Assembly: GCA_902809935.1 (NCBI GenBank) | Contig: LR778134.1 | Coordinates: forward strand, 868,001 to 932,000 | DNA length: 64,000 bases | Origin: Ruminococcaceae bacterium BL-4 | GTDB taxonomy: Bacteria > Bacillota > Clostridia > Oscillospirales > Acutalibacteraceae | Reading direction: 5' to 3' | Part shown: in pieces, positions 44,172 through 56,930 of the stretch | Position numbering within the stretch: position 1 is the first letter of the stretch | How the letters are laid out: every line of letters starts with the position of its first letter | Translations under genes and position numbers: made by a program | The notes under the pieces: generated by a model | Database searches by the model: none | What the model saw: only the letters and a program-made list of their open reading frames with translations | Told to the model about the DNA's origin: nothing

Positions 44172-45548
44172 TTATTGGACTTTCCCATAATATTTGTCAA
44201 GATATTCGTCCTTGATTCGCTTTAATTCACTGCGCGGCAGAATGGAAAGCAGCTTCCAGCCAATATTCAGCGTTTCTTCAATGCTGCGGTTGGTATAATA
44301 TCCCTGCGAGACGTATTCTCGCTCAAATTCATCAGCAAATTTTGCATAGAGCTTATCAATATCGGTAAGAGCCGCTTCGCCTAAAACGGTCATCAGTTCT
44401 TTTGCATCTTTGCCGCGGGCATAAGCTGCGAAAAGCTGGTTCATCGTATTGGCATGGTCAGCACGTGTTTTGCCTTCACCGATACCCTTATCCTTTAGAC
44501 GGGAAAGACTCGGCAAAACGTCGATCGGCGGGGTGATTCCTTTTCGATAAAGTTCACGGGAGAGAATAATTTGTCCTTCCGTAATGTATCCGGTCAGATC
44601 GGGAATCGGGTGAGTCTTGTCGTCTTCCGGCATTGTCAGGATTGGAATCAGCGTGATAGAGCCGGATTTGCCTTTTTGGCGTCCGGCACGTTCATAGAGG
44701 GAAGCTAAATCCGTGTACATGTAGCCCGGGTAGCCACGGCGCCCAGGAACTTCTTTTCGTGCGGCAGAAACTTCACGCAGAGCATCGGCGTAGTTCGTAA
44801 TGTCGGTCATGATGACAAGAACGTGCATGTCTTTCTGGAAGGCTAGGTATTCGGCAGCGGTCAGTGCCATACGCGGGGTTGCGATTCGCTCGACTGCAGG
44901 ATCGTTTGCTAAATTAATAAAAAGCACTGTACGGTCGATTGCACCAGTCTCACGGAAGGATTCGATAAAAAAGTTTGCTTCCTCAAAAGTGATGCCCATT
45001 GCGGCAAAGACAACCGCAAAAGGTTCATCTGTGCCGATTACCTTTGCTTGCCGTGCAATTTGGGCGGCAAGATTGGCATGGGGCAGACCGGAAGCAGAGA
45101 AGATCGGCAGCTTTTGTCCACGGACAAGAGTATTTAAACCGTCAATCGCAGAAATGCCGGTTTGAATAAATTCCTGCGGGTAGTTACGGGCTGCGGGGTT
45201 CATGGGCAGACCGTTAATATCGAGCCTCTTTTCCGGAAGAATATTAGGACCATTATCGATTGGACGGCCAAGACCGTCGAAAACACGCGAAAGCATATCT
45301 TCGGAGACACCCAGTTCCATGCTGCGCCCTAAGAAACGCACCTTACTGTTGGAAAGGTTAATGCCGGTACTGTCTTCGAATAGCTGAACCAGTGCATTGC
45401 TGCCGTCGATTTCCAAAACTTTGCAGCGTCGCTTTTCGCCATTTGAAAGCTCAATTTCGCCTAATTCATCATAGGTGACACCTTCTACTCCGCGAACCAG
45501 CATCAGAGGACCGGCAACCTCTTGAATTGTTTTATATTCTTTAGGCAT
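44172..45548 (-). CDS. atpB: V/A-type ATPase subunit B (regulatory)
   Basis: A 458-residue non-catalytic subunit of the headpiece. It has the nucleotide-fold residues without a proper P-loop ([20 protein letters not shown]) and [38 protein letters not shown]. The start codon directly follows the atpA stop, so the two are tightly coupled. Confidence 0.97.
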   Translation of the reverse strand: MPKEYKTIQEVAGPLMLVRGVEGVTYDELGEIELSNGEKRRCKVLEIDGSNALVQLFEDSTGINLSNSKVRFLGRSMELGVSEDMLSRVFDGLGRPIDNGPNILPEKRLDINGLPMNPAARNYPQEFIQTGISAIDGLNTLVRGQKLPIFSASGLPHANLAAQIARQAKVIGTDEPFAVVFAAMGITFEEANFFIESFRETGAIDRTVLFINLANDPAVERIATPRMALTAAEYLAFQKDMHVLVIMTDITNYADALREVSAARKEVPGRRGYPGYMYTDLASLYERAGRQKGKSGSITLIPILTMPEDDKTHPIPDLTGYITEGQIILSRELYRKGITPPIDVLPSLSRLKDKGIGEGKTRADHANTMNQLFAAYARGKDAKELMTVLGEAALTDIDKLYAKFADEFEREYVSQGYYTNRSIEETLNIGWKLLSILPRSELKRIKDEYLDKYYGKVQ

Positions 45549-47321
45549 TTATGCTTCCTCCTTTTTTGCGAGGATATCTGCAATCTCTTTGGAAAGTTCA
45601 CATTCGATTGCGGAAAATTCCTCGTCGGCCTTGTCAACGGGAAGATACTTAAAACGACCGATCTGCTCACGTACGGGCAGCTTGACAAGATCATCGATCC
45701 AAGCTCCCTTTTGCAGCGCATCATTGGAGAAATCATAATAGGAAAGAACCATCTTCATCATTTGATATTGCTTTTGAAGCGGGGTGTAAGTATCTACTTC
45801 GTGAAAAGCATCTTGATGCAGAAAATCTTCACGAATACTGCGGGCGGCTTCCAGCGTTAGGCGGTCAGGTGCGGAGAGTGCATCCATACCGACCAGCTGA
45901 ACAATCTCATTGAGTTCGTTTTCTTTCTGCAGAATCTGCATGATTCTACCCCGCATGGACATCCAATCTGGTTCTACATGGGAGTTAAACCATTTTTCCA
46001 TCTTATCTACATAGAGAGAGTAAGAAGTTAGCCAGTTGATAGCAGGGAAGTGACGCTTATAAGCAAGGTCGGAGTCGAGACTCCAGAAGACCTTGACAAT
46101 CCGCAAAGTTGCCTGAGAAACCGGTTCGGAAATATCGCCGCCCGGTGGAGAAACAGCACCGATGACCGAAAGAGAACCTTCCCGATCCTCACTGCCGAGA
46201 ACTTTTACGCGTCCGGCGCGCTCATAGAATTGTGCAAGTCGGCTGCCGAGGTAAGCAGGGTAACCTTCTTCACCAGGCATTTCTTCCAAACGTCCGCTCA
46301 TTTCACGGAGGGCTTCTGCCCAGCGAGAGGTGGAATCTGCCATCAATGCAACAGAATATCCCATATCACGAAAATATTCAGCAATCGTGATGCCAGTATA
46401 AATGCTGGCTTCACGTGCGGCAACCGGCATATCGGAAGTATTGGCGATTAAAACGGTGCGTTCCATTAGAGAAAAACCCGTTTTCGGGTCCTTTAATTCC
46501 GGAAATTCATTCAGAACATCTGTCATTTCGTTGCCGCGTTCTCCGCAGCCGATGTAGACGACAATATCAGCTTCTGCCCATTTTGCAAGCTGATGCTGCA
46601 CAACGGTTTTACCGGAACCAAAAGGTCCCGGAACAGCCGCAACACCGCCTTTGGCGATGGGGAACAGCGTATCAATGACGCGCTGACCGGTGACGAGCGG
46701 CATATCCGGCGAGAGCTTTTTCTGATAAGGGCGTCCTTTGCGGACAGGCCATTTCTGCATGAGTGTCACTTTATGTTTGGTTCCGTTTTCGCCTTTTATT
46801 TCTGCAATGAAATCAGTGACTTTATAGTCTCCTTCGCTGATGGAGTCGATAATTCCATCGGCGCCTTTTGGTACCATGATTCGATCGGTAATAATTTCGG
46901 TTTCTTGTACAGTGCCGAGAATATCGCCCCCTTTTACCGGATCACCGGCCTTCTTTTGGGGAATAAAGTGCCAAACTTTTTCTCGGTCGAGGCTGGGAAT
47001 TTCTACGCCGCGATGCAGATTGTTGCCGCTCTCTTCCATAATCTTAACAAGCGGACGCTGAATTCCGTCATAGATACTGCCCAAGAGGCCGGGCCCAAGT
47101 TCTACCGAGAGTGGGGCGTCAGTGCTTTCTACCGGCTCTCCGGGGCCGAGTCCGCTGGTCTCCTCATAGACCTGAATGGAGGCTTGGTCGCCGTGAATTT
47201 CGATAATTTCGCCAATCAGACGTTGGGCACTGACACGTACCACATCAAACATATTGGCGTCCCGCATTCCTTCGGCGATAACCAGAGGCCCGGCTACTTT
47301 TTTTATGGTTCCGATGCTCAT
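45549..47321 (-). CDS. atpA: V/A-type ATPase subunit A (catalytic)
   Basis: A 590-residue catalytic subunit. The P-loop [17 protein letters not shown], the non-homologous insertion of about 90 residues after residue 110 typical of V/A-type A subunits, and [44 protein letters not shown] are present. It hydrolyses or makes ATP together with B. Confidence 0.98.
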   Translation of the reverse strand: MSIGTIKKVAGPLVIAEGMRDANMFDVVRVSAQRLIGEIIEIHGDQASIQVYEETSGLGPGEPVESTDAPLSVELGPGLLGSIYDGIQRPLVKIMEESGNNLHRGVEIPSLDREKVWHFIPQKKAGDPVKGGDILGTVQETEIITDRIMVPKGADGIIDSISEGDYKVTDFIAEIKGENGTKHKVTLMQKWPVRKGRPYQKKLSPDMPLVTGQRVIDTLFPIAKGGVAAVPGPFGSGKTVVQHQLAKWAEADIVVYIGCGERGNEMTDVLNEFPELKDPKTGFSLMERTVLIANTSDMPVAAREASIYTGITIAEYFRDMGYSVALMADSTSRWAEALREMSGRLEEMPGEEGYPAYLGSRLAQFYERAGRVKVLGSEDREGSLSVIGAVSPPGGDISEPVSQATLRIVKVFWSLDSDLAYKRHFPAINWLTSYSLYVDKMEKWFNSHVEPDWMSMRGRIMQILQKENELNEIVQLVGMDALSAPDRLTLEAARSIREDFLHQDAFHEVDTYTPLQKQYQMMKMVLSYYDFSNDALQKGAWIDDLVKLPVREQIGRFKYLPVDKADEEFSAIECELSKEIADILAKKEEA

Positions 47322-47338
47322 TCTATTTTCACCTGCTT

Positions 47339-47662
47339 TTAATCATTATTAAAAATAATATCCGAACCGACAGCTTGCTCTACACTGCGCTTAACTGCCC
47401 TGATTCCCTCTCCGGTATTTCCGGAGATACCGGGAATTAGGATAACCGCGGGGAGCGGTTGGGTGCGCAGACAGTCGATTTCCGGCTGAATCTGACAAGC
47501 TAAGGATTCGGTAATATAGATTACCGCATAATTTTGCTCCGAAAGTTCCCGCAGAAGATGGGCACCTCTTTCGGGGTCAGAAACTGGAAAGGTGGCAAGA
47601 CCCAGGGCGGCGAATCCATAAATGCTGTCCCGGTCGCCGAGTACTGCGATTTTATACATCAT
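47339..47662 (-). CDS. atpF: V/A-type ATPase subunit F
   Basis: A 107-residue rotor-associated subunit with [20 protein letters not shown] at the start and [19 protein letters not shown] in the middle, as expected of subunit F. The ATG at 47662 is chosen because AAAGGA stands eight bases upstream; a second ATG follows immediately. Confidence 0.92.
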   Translation of the reverse strand: MMYKIAVLGDRDSIYGFAALGLATFPVSDPERGAHLLRELSEQNYAVIYITESLACQIQPEIDCLRTQPLPAVILIPGISGNTGEGIRAVKRSVEQAVGSDIIFNND

Positions 47663-47677
47663 AGACACTTTCCTTTC

Positions 47678-48643
47678 TCAGACCACATAAAGTTCCCGCA
47701 TGCGCTGGCGGATAAATTCTTGAGACATCCCGTTGCGTTTGCCGGAGAGCAGAATTCGTACCGATTTAAGCTCTGTTTCTTTGGCAATCAGAAAGGCTGC
47801 CAGAGGGCCAAGCGTAAAGGGGTTATAGAGTTCTTTTCGAATTTGGCGAATGATTAAGTTATCACACCAACTTTCGAAAGCGGAAGCAGATTCTCTGAGA
47901 GAATCGATTGCATCTGCATAACGACTGGTAGAGAGAACGTCAAAAATCGCTTCTTCGCTTTGAGTTGCAGCTTTTGCCAGACGGTCGGTATCGAGAGAAT
48001 CGCAGGGGGCTAGTGAACATTCAATCAAAGAGAGCGGCTTTCCGGTATGAAATGCGCGAACCGCAATTTTGATATCGGCAGCGGCTACTGTTAGCTCTGC
48101 ATATTCTCGAATAGCTTCGGTATCAGAAGCTTTTCCGGCTTTTTCGATAGCACAAAGACAAGCTTTGTCCAGAATTAAATCGCATAACTGTCCGTCTCTC
48201 GTGTGGAGAAGCGACTCAAATGCTTCCTGTGCGGGAGCTTGCATTTCCTCGGGAAGAAGATTCCACTCGGATTTTTGAACAGCTGTTTGAATTCTTTCCA
48301 CGGGAATCGTTCCGTTTGGAATATAAACGCTCGGCATGGAAGTATTGGTACAGCGCAGCTTGATTGCCGCTTTTAGGTTGTGATAGTCATTTTTTAAAAG
48401 AAAAACGTTAAAAACACTCAAGTCAGGAACCAGTTCTGAAAGAAGATCCCATGTCTTTTTTTGTTCGGCAGAAAACATTTTATCGACACCATTTTGGGGA
48501 TCCCAGCCTTTGCCTGCCAGAAGATTAAGGCAGTCTTCTTCTGTTTTTGCGCTGATCAGCTGATCCATCATTGAGAAGTTTAGCAAAGAAAGCTCTTTTG
48601 AGCGAATTCGTGCAACTGCATAAGGATAAAGATTTTTTGCCAT
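47678..48643 (-). CDS. atpC: V/A-type ATPase subunit C
   Basis: A 321-residue helical protein linking the rotor shaft to the membrane ring. The YPYAVARIRSKELSLLNFSMMDQLI start and the repeated three-domain pattern, ending FLIAKETELKSVRILLSGKRNGMSQEFIRQRMRELYV, fit subunit C (d). It is followed by atpF after 15 bases. Confidence 0.93.
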   Translation of the reverse strand: MAKNLYPYAVARIRSKELSLLNFSMMDQLISAKTEEDCLNLLAGKGWDPQNGVDKMFSAEQKKTWDLLSELVPDLSVFNVFLLKNDYHNLKAAIKLRCTNTSMPSVYIPNGTIPVERIQTAVQKSEWNLLPEEMQAPAQEAFESLLHTRDGQLCDLILDKACLCAIEKAGKASDTEAIREYAELTVAAADIKIAVRAFHTGKPLSLIECSLAPCDSLDTDRLAKAATQSEEAIFDVLSTSRYADAIDSLRESASAFESWCDNLIIRQIRKELYNPFTLGPLAAFLIAKETELKSVRILLSGKRNGMSQEFIRQRMRELYVV

Positions 48644-48646
48644 ATC

Positions 48647-49249
48647 TCAGTCTCCTTCCGGAAAAAGCAGAGTGGCGGCCTTGTCCTGCATTTGTTCTTT
48701 TTGTGCGTCAAAGAGTGCCTCAAAAGAGCAGTTTTCCTCGATTCCGCCATAGGAAAGAATCAGTCCACCTGAAATCAATTTTGCTTCTGGACTGAGTTTT
48801 AGTGTTCCACCGGAATTTTTGGCCTGAGCATCTGCCTTTTCGGCGAAATCCTGTGGCATTCTCTGAAGATCTTTAGAATTCAGAAAAAGTTCACCTTTTT
48901 CTGGAAGCGCATATTTTGCGACAATTTTTAAAAGCACCTCAAAATACTCATCTGTGGGTAGATTCAAAAGATCTTTTTTGGAATCTTCCACTGTTTCTTC
49001 GATGATCTGCAGTTTTTCGTTGAGCAGAATCCGTCGCTCTTGTAAAATGGCGGCACTTTTTGAGCGTGCCTTTAGATCCTGCACTTGCTTTTGAATCTTT
49101 TCAGAAGCAGCCCGGCGAAATTCGGCAGCATCTATTTGTGCTTTTCCGGTAATCGTTTTCGCTTCCGCCTCTGCAGAGAGACGAATGCTTTTTGCGGTTT
49201 CTTCGGATTCATTTTTGATCTGTTCAATAATTTTTTCTAATCCGGTCAT
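48647..49249 (-). CDS. atpE: V/A-type ATPase subunit E
   Basis: A 200-residue peripheral-stalk subunit. The N-terminal 100 residues form a long coiled coil rich in Glu, Lys and Ala; the C-terminal globular part has KISGGLILSYGGIEENCSFEALFDAQ-like residues (SGGLILSYGGIEENCSFEAL). It pairs with the AtpH-type subunit encoded first in the operon. Confidence 0.9.
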   Translation of the reverse strand: MTGLEKIIEQIKNESEETAKSIRLSAEAEAKTITGKAQIDAAEFRRAASEKIQKQVQDLKARSKSAAILQERRILLNEKLQIIEETVEDSKKDLLNLPTDEYFEVLLKIVAKYALPEKGELFLNSKDLQRMPQDFAEKADAQAKNSGGTLKLSPEAKLISGGLILSYGGIEENCSFEALFDAQKEQMQDKAATLLFPEGD

Positions 49250-49292
49250 GGATTCACGCTCCTTTCAAATAAATGGATTAATAAAAGGAGTT

Positions 49293-51795
<2,503 letters not shown>

Positions 51796-51811
51796 AAAAA
51801 GCTCTCCTTCC

Positions 51812-52123
51812 TTATTCGAAAATCACAGAAAGGACCGCTTGCTTAGCAGCTTCCCTTCTAGATTGTGCTGATTTTCGCAGCAGTGTTGCTTTGTGCAGGG
51901 CTTTTTCTTTTTCTTGGGCGAGAAATTGATCAGATTCGACTTTTACGGATTGCAAAAGTGCTTGTTCTGCCTTTTGTGCTTGTGCTTTAGCATCTTTTCC
52001 AATTTGATCTGCTTCTTCTTGGGCTTTTTGAAGAATTTGCTCTTTTTCTGTGGCAGCGTCCTTTTCTACCTGATCAGCGCCTCTTTCAGTTTGCCGGATG
52101 GTATCGATGGATTCTCTGACCAT
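51812..52123 (-). CDS. atpH: V/A-type ATPase peripheral stalk subunit (H/G type)
   Basis: A 103-residue protein predicted to be one long coiled coil, rich in Ala, Glu, Gln and Lys (VRESIDTIRQTERGADQVEKDA ... AQSRREAAKQAVL segments). This matches the small stalk subunit usually encoded first in such operons, partner of subunit E. The start at 52123 follows GAGGTGAT. It is followed by atpI after 16 bases. Confidence 0.85.
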   Translation of the reverse strand: MVRESIDTIRQTERGADQVEKDAATEKEQILQKAQEEADQIGKDAKAQAQKAEQALLQSVKVESDQFLAQEKEKALHKATLLRKSAQSRREAAKQAVLSVIFE

Positions 52124-52153
52124 AAAACTTATCACCTCACTTTTATATTATCC

Positions 52154-52182
52154 ATTCTATTCTACACAAAAGATTAGGACAA
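52154..52182 (-). promoter_or_regulatory. Promoter of the V/A-type ATPase operon
   Basis: On the minus strand TTGTCC (52177-52182), a 17-base spacer and TAGAAT (52154-52159) lie about 30 bases before atpH. The -35 box coincides with a copy of the ATTGTCC half-site found in the palindrome upstream. Confidence 0.65.
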
Positions 52183-52217
52183 TACAATACTATTATTGAT
52201 TTAAAGATTTTGTTTCT

Positions 52218-52246
52218 GGACAATTTGCATAAATTGTCCTTTTTTT
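52218..52246. promoter_or_regulatory. Perfect palindrome upstream of the ATPase operon (operator or plus-strand terminator)
   Basis: GGACAATTT, four bases, AAATTGTCC: perfect dyad (52218-52226 with 52231-52239). On the plus strand seven T residues follow, so it has the form of a terminator, but no plus-strand gene ends nearby. On the minus strand it lies about 35 bases upstream of the -35 box and shares ATTGTCC with it, as an operator might. Confidence 0.6.
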
Positions 52247-52268
52247 AACAAAAAAAAGTAAATGAAAT

Positions 52269-52298
52269 AAAAAAGCAGCCGCTTTTTATGCGACTGCT
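52269..52298 (-). terminator. Terminator of the ABC exporter operon
   Basis: On the minus strand AGCAGTCGC and GCGGCTGCT pair (one G-T pair) around ATAAAAA, followed by TTTTTT. It lies 24 bases after the stop codon of the second exporter gene. Confidence 0.85.
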
Positions 52299-52321
52299 GG
52301 TTTTTAGAAAGAAAATTTTGA

Positions 52322-54223
52322 TCAGTTATCAACATCACAGAAATCAAACTGACTGTTATAAAGATTTGCATAGAAGCCACCTTTTTGAAGCAGCTCTTCA
52401 TGCTTTCCTTTTTCAACGATATCGCCGTCTTTCATCACAAGAATCATGTCGGCATTGCGAATGGTAGAAAGACGGTGCGCAATGATAAAGCTTGTTCTGC
52501 CTTCCATCAGATGATCCATAGCTTTTTGAATGGATATTTCAGTTCGGGTATCAACACTGGAGGTCGCTTCATCAAGAATCAGAATCTGCGGATCTGCGAG
52601 GATTGCCCGCGCAATCGTCAAAAGTTGTTTCTGCCCTTGAGAAATATTGCTTGCTTCTTCATTTAGAATCATCTGGTAACCGTCTGGCAGGGTGCGGACA
52701 AAGTGGTCGACCTGTGCAGCTTTTGCAGCAGTAATGACTTCTTCATCGGTTGCATCGTGGCGTCCGTAACGGATATTGTCGGCAATAGAAGCATTGTAGA
52801 GCCAGGTGTCCTGCAGAACCATGCCGAAAAGGGACCGCAGGTCGCTGCGCTTAAAGTCACGGATATCATAACCGTCTACCAGAATGGCACCTTGGCTAAC
52901 GTCGTAAAAACGCATCAGAAGTTTGATCATGGTGGTCTTTCCCGCGCCGGTAGGACCGACAATGGCTACTTTTTGGCCGGGAGAAACGATAGCAGAAAAA
53001 TCATTGATAATGATTTTATCCGGGGTATAACCGAAATGAACATGTGCAAATTGAACGGAACCATCGATATGGATATTTAAATCCGTATCAGGTTTGTCAG
53101 TACGATTTACCGTAATTGCATGTTCGCTTTCGGAAATTTCTTCTGGTAACTCAAGAAAGTGAAAGACTCGTTCTGCAGCGGCTGCAGTGGACTGCAAAAC
53201 ATTGGAGATGTTGGCAACCTGAGTTAGTGGCTGTGTGAATTGACGAACGTACTGCATAAAGGCCTGAATATCGCCGATGCTCACGGTGCCGTTAATTGCG
53301 AGATAACCGCCGAGGATACAGATAGCGACATATCCGGCATTGCCGATAAACTGCATGACCGGCATCATTAAACTGGAAAGAAATTGGCTTTTCCATGCGG
53401 ATCCATAGAGGTTTTCATTATAATCAGAAAACTGCTCTTTGCTCTTTTTCTCACCATTAAAAGCTTTTACCACAATGTGACTGCCATACATTTCTTCGAT
53501 ATGACCATTTACATGGCCAAGATATTCCTGCTGAGAAGAAAAGTATTTTTGAGAGTGACTGACGATAAAAGCGATAAAGATTCCAGCGATCGGGATAATG
53601 CAGAGAGAAACCAGAGACATTTGCCAACTGATGGAGAACATCATGATGAGAATTCCGATCAGAGTTGTGATACTGGTGATAATCTGCGTAATCGATTGGT
53701 TAAAGCTCTGCGCAATGGTATCAACATCGTTTGTAATGTGGCTCAGAACTTCACCGGTCGTTGTTGTATCATAATAGCCGAGCGGAAGGTTTTGAATCTT
53801 TGCTTCAATTTCCTTACGCATGCGATAGGTGACTTTCATTGAGATGCCGCTCATGATCCAGCCTTGAATATAGGAAAAGAGGGCACTTAAAACATAGAGA
53901 GCAACAAGAGTCAAAAGAGTGCCTGCAATTTTGGGGAAGTCAATTCCCTCTCCTGTGCCGGCAATTTGATTCATCAAGCCGGAAAAAATTTCATTCGTGG
54001 CGTTTCCCAACACTTTTGGGCCGATGATTGCAAAAACAGTGCTGGCGATTGCAAACAAAAAGACGACAATCAGGGCAAGGTGATATTTGCCGATATATTT
54101 GATCAGTTTGCGAATGGTGCCTTTAAAGTCCTTTGCTTTTTCACCGCGCTGCATAACGGCATTGGGGCCGTGTCCCATTGGGCCGTGGTTCTTCATCGGA
54201 GGAGCGGATTTTTGATCTTTCAT
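52322..54223 (-). CDS. ABC exporter half-transporter, consensus-site ATPase (BmrD-like)
   Basis: A 633-residue fused membrane/ATPase protein. The first 50 residues contain a Met/Gly/Pro-rich tail, then six transmembrane helices. The ATPase domain has Walker A GPTGAGKTT, signature ISQGQKQL, Walker B ILILDEATSSVD with catalytic Glu, and the switch His in IAHRLST. The signature loop differs from the usual LSGGQ. It pairs with the 745-residue partner whose start region overlaps upstream (ATGA), forming a heterodimeric multidrug-type exporter. Confidence 0.92.
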   Translation of the reverse strand: MKDQKSAPPMKNHGPMGHGPNAVMQRGEKAKDFKGTIRKLIKYIGKYHLALIVVFLFAIASTVFAIIGPKVLGNATNEIFSGLMNQIAGTGEGIDFPKIAGTLLTLVALYVLSALFSYIQGWIMSGISMKVTYRMRKEIEAKIQNLPLGYYDTTTTGEVLSHITNDVDTIAQSFNQSITQIITSITTLIGILIMMFSISWQMSLVSLCIIPIAGIFIAFIVSHSQKYFSSQQEYLGHVNGHIEEMYGSHIVVKAFNGEKKSKEQFSDYNENLYGSAWKSQFLSSLMMPVMQFIGNAGYVAICILGGYLAINGTVSIGDIQAFMQYVRQFTQPLTQVANISNVLQSTAAAAERVFHFLELPEEISESEHAITVNRTDKPDTDLNIHIDGSVQFAHVHFGYTPDKIIINDFSAIVSPGQKVAIVGPTGAGKTTMIKLLMRFYDVSQGAILVDGYDIRDFKRSDLRSLFGMVLQDTWLYNASIADNIRYGRHDATDEEVITAAKAAQVDHFVRTLPDGYQMILNEEASNISQGQKQLLTIARAILADPQILILDEATSSVDTRTEISIQKAMDHLMEGRTSFIIAHRLSTIRNADMILVMKDGDIVEKGKHEELLQKGGFYANLYNSQFDFCDVDN

Positions 54224-56457
54224 TCTAATTCCTCCTTTGAAAGCTGTGAAGATGCGATCTCATAATAGGTGGGGCAGGTTTGCAAAAGTTCGTGATGAGT
54301 GCCACAGCCAACGATCTTGCCTTCCTCCAGAACGATGATTTGGTCTGCATGCATGATGGTGCTTACTCGTTGGGCAACCAGAAGAATTGTTGCCGTGGAA
54401 GTATAAAGATGAAGCGCTTTACGCAAAGCAGCATCTGTCTTAAAGTCCAATGCGGAAAAGCTGTCGTCAAACAGATAGATTTCTGCATTGGTGGCAAGCG
54501 CACGCGCAATTGAGAGCCGCTGTTTTTGCCCGCCGGAAACGTTGTTTCCACCTTCAGAAATAGGTTCTTCGATTTTTTGAGGCTTTGTATTGATAAACTC
54601 GGAAGCCTGTGCAACCTCTGCAACTTTTTCAATTTCTTCGTCGGAAGCGTCCGGTGCGCCGTAGCGCAAGTTGGAAGCAATCGTTCCGGAGAGAAGAACT
54701 CCTTTTTGCGGAACATAGCCGATTCGGCTGCGAAGCTCCTTTTGGGGGACCTTGCGAATGTCGCGTCCATCCACCAGAATTTCGCCGCTCGTCACATCAT
54801 AAAAGCGAGGGATCAAGTTAATCAGCGTGGATTTTCCGCTGCCGGTAGAGCCGATAAAAGCAGTGGTTTTACCGGGATTTGCGGTAAAGGAAATGTGACT
54901 TAAAACATCTTCATCGGCGCCTTGATACTTGAAGCAGACATCTTTAAATTCGACGATCCCTTTTTGGGATTCATCAAAAGATTCCGGGTCCTTAGGGTCA
55001 TGAATCGAAGGCTTTGTGTCCAGCACTTCTGCAATACGGTCTCCGGATACAGCAGCTCTGGGGAACATGATAAACATGACGGAAATCATGAGGAAGCTCA
55101 TGATAATCTGCATCGCATATTGGATAAAAGCCATCATATCTCCGACCTGCATGGCACTTTCGCTGATTTGATGTGCCCCGACCCAAACGATTAGTAGAGA
55201 GACGCCGTTCATGATAAACATCATGGTTGGCATCATGCAGACCATCACACGGTTAACAAAGAGCTGTGTATTTGTAAGATTTGTATTGGCGGTATCAAAA
55301 CGGTCTTCTTCAAATTTTTGATTGCTGAAAGCACGTGTTACCATCAGACCGCTTAAATTTTCACGGGCAACCAGGTTGAGCCGGTCTATAAGCTTCTGCA
55401 TAATTTTGAATTTTGGCATGGCAACTGTGAAAATTACTAGGATTAAAACAATCAGTAAAGCACAGGCCAGCGCAATAATCCAGGTCATAGAAGCGGATTT
55501 TTTAATCGCCATGATGACTCCGCCAATTCCCAGAATCGGTGCATAGCAGAGCATACGGATTCCGAAAACTAGAAGCATCTGAATTTGTGTGACGTCGTTG
55601 GTGGTGCGAGTAATCAAGGAAGCGGTGCCAAACTTGTCAAATTCGGAATTGGAGAAATCTTCCACGTTGGAAAAAATATCCCGGCGCAGATCGCGGGAAA
55701 CGCCAGCGGCTAATCTTGCGGAGATTAAGCCTACCAATATGGAGGCAATGCCGCTTGCTAGTGTGATGAGCACCATTAAAATTCCCTGATGCATAATATA
55801 ATTTTGCTGAATAGAATCGGTATTGACTCCCAATTCTTCATAAAAGTTTTTCGTTAAGATGGTTCCGCTCTGTTCCAAAAGGGACAGTTGATTCTGCTTT
55901 GCTTCTGTTCGCGCTTCGTCAATGACGGAAGCAGGAATTCTTTGGAGCATAGGCATCATCTGATAGAGCTTTGAAAAATCAATGGCAGAAAGATCAGAAG
56001 TGCTGCCGGAGCCTGTGTTTCCCATTCCCTGAGAGGAAGAACCAGACTGCGACTGAAGACTTTTCATTGTATCAATGAAAGTCCATGTACTTTGGCCGAA
56101 GATTTCGTTCAGATGGCTGCGCGTTTGGGCAGAAACACCACTATTGAGTATATAAATTTCTTCAGTGCTGTTAAGTGGGTAGCTGTCTTCTAGCTCTCCG
56201 ACGGATTTAAGGGAATAAGAAGCGTTGATATCCGTCTTTTCGTTTTCGTCCATGAAGATTTGCAGAAAAGTCATTCCTTTTGCACTGATTGCATCGGGAG
56301 AGGCGTTTTCCACGCCCCCTTGCTGCAGACCGACATTGACAATTTGACTCATATAATTTGGCAGGTTCAAATCACATGCCGCCTGCGCAAACAAAAGCAC
56401 GATTGCAAAAAGAATCGGTGCCCAGTAGTGCCCAAGATATCGCATTACTTTTCTCAT
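54220..56457 (-). CDS. ABC exporter half-transporter with degenerate site and outer insertion (BmrC-like)
   Basis: A 745-residue partner subunit. Between the first two transmembrane helices (about residues 12-35 and 224-246) is a 185-residue extracellular insertion with a Ser/Gly-rich stretch. The ATPase domain has Walker A GSTGSGKST and signature VSGGQKQR, but the catalytic Glu is Asp (YLFDDSFSALD) and the switch His is Gln (LVAQRVST). Asymmetric pairs of this kind (BmrCD, TM287/288) keep one active site. It overlaps the MarR gene upstream and the second exporter gene downstream. Confidence 0.92.
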   Translation of the reverse strand: MRKVMRYLGHYWAPILFAIVLLFAQAACDLNLPNYMSQIVNVGLQQGGVENASPDAISAKGMTFLQIFMDENEKTDINASYSLKSVGELEDSYPLNSTEEIYILNSGVSAQTRSHLNEIFGQSTWTFIDTMKSLQSQSGSSSQGMGNTGSGSTSDLSAIDFSKLYQMMPMLQRIPASVIDEARTEAKQNQLSLLEQSGTILTKNFYEELGVNTDSIQQNYIMHQGILMVLITLASGIASILVGLISARLAAGVSRDLRRDIFSNVEDFSNSEFDKFGTASLITRTTNDVTQIQMLLVFGIRMLCYAPILGIGGVIMAIKKSASMTWIIALACALLIVLILVIFTVAMPKFKIMQKLIDRLNLVARENLSGLMVTRAFSNQKFEEDRFDTANTNLTNTQLFVNRVMVCMMPTMMFIMNGVSLLIVWVGAHQISESAMQVGDMMAFIQYAMQIIMSFLMISVMFIMFPRAAVSGDRIAEVLDTKPSIHDPKDPESFDESQKGIVEFKDVCFKYQGADEDVLSHISFTANPGKTTAFIGSTGSGKSTLINLIPRFYDVTSGEILVDGRDIRKVPQKELRSRIGYVPQKGVLLSGTIASNLRYGAPDASDEEIEKVAEVAQASEFINTKPQKIEEPISEGGNNVSGGQKQRLSIARALATNAEIYLFDDSFSALDFKTDAALRKALHLYTSTATILLVAQRVSTIMHADQIIVLEEGKIVGCGTHHELLQTCPTYYEIASSQLSKEELE

Positions 56458-56930
56458 GAGATGTGTGGTCCCTCCTTTGTATGGTTACAATCCGGCTTCC
56501 AGCTTTGAGACTTATATTTTTCATGAATCCGCAAAAGAGAGCTGTAAAGACGATCGGAAAGTGTAATCACCTGTTGAATTTCTTCTTCACTAAGCTCTTC
56601 AAATATGTCATCCACCCGTTTCATAATTTCTTCTCCATAAGATTCAAACCGTGATTTTGCTTCGGGTTTTAAACGGACGTAAATGACACGGCGGTCTTCC
56701 GGACAAATTGTGCGTTCAATAAATCCTTTTTTCTCCAGAGAAGAAAGCATCTGGCTTACTGCTGGGCGGCTCATATGAAAATGATGGCCGATTTCACTGG
56801 ACTTTAAGCCTTCTGGATTTGAATGCTGTGCGTGAATTATCATATTTAGAGTAAAAAATTCCCCTGGGCCGAGTCCCTCCGGCCATGGAAACCAATGATG
56901 GGTACTCTTTAGCCGGTGGATAGATTCCAT
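56454..56930 (-). CDS. MarR-family transcriptional regulator
   Basis: A 158-residue winged-helix protein: LKSSEIGHHFHMSRPAVSQMLSSLEKKGFIERTICPEDRRVIYVRL is the DNA-binding segment. It probably represses the exporter operon, since it is its first gene and a perfect dyad lies over the start of transcription. No ribosome binding site precedes the ATG at 56930; AAAGGAGAG lies 33-41 bases upstream, and the frame remains open back to it (TERERRQQL before the Met), so the true start could be a non-ATG codon near 56957. Confidence 0.88.
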   Translation of the reverse strand: MESIHRLKSTHHWFPWPEGLGPGEFFTLNMIIHAQHSNPEGLKSSEIGHHFHMSRPAVSQMLSSLEKKGFIERTICPEDRRVIYVRLKPEAKSRFESYGEEIMKRVDDIFEELSEEEIQQVITLSDRLYSSLLRIHEKYKSQSWKPDCNHTKEGPHIS

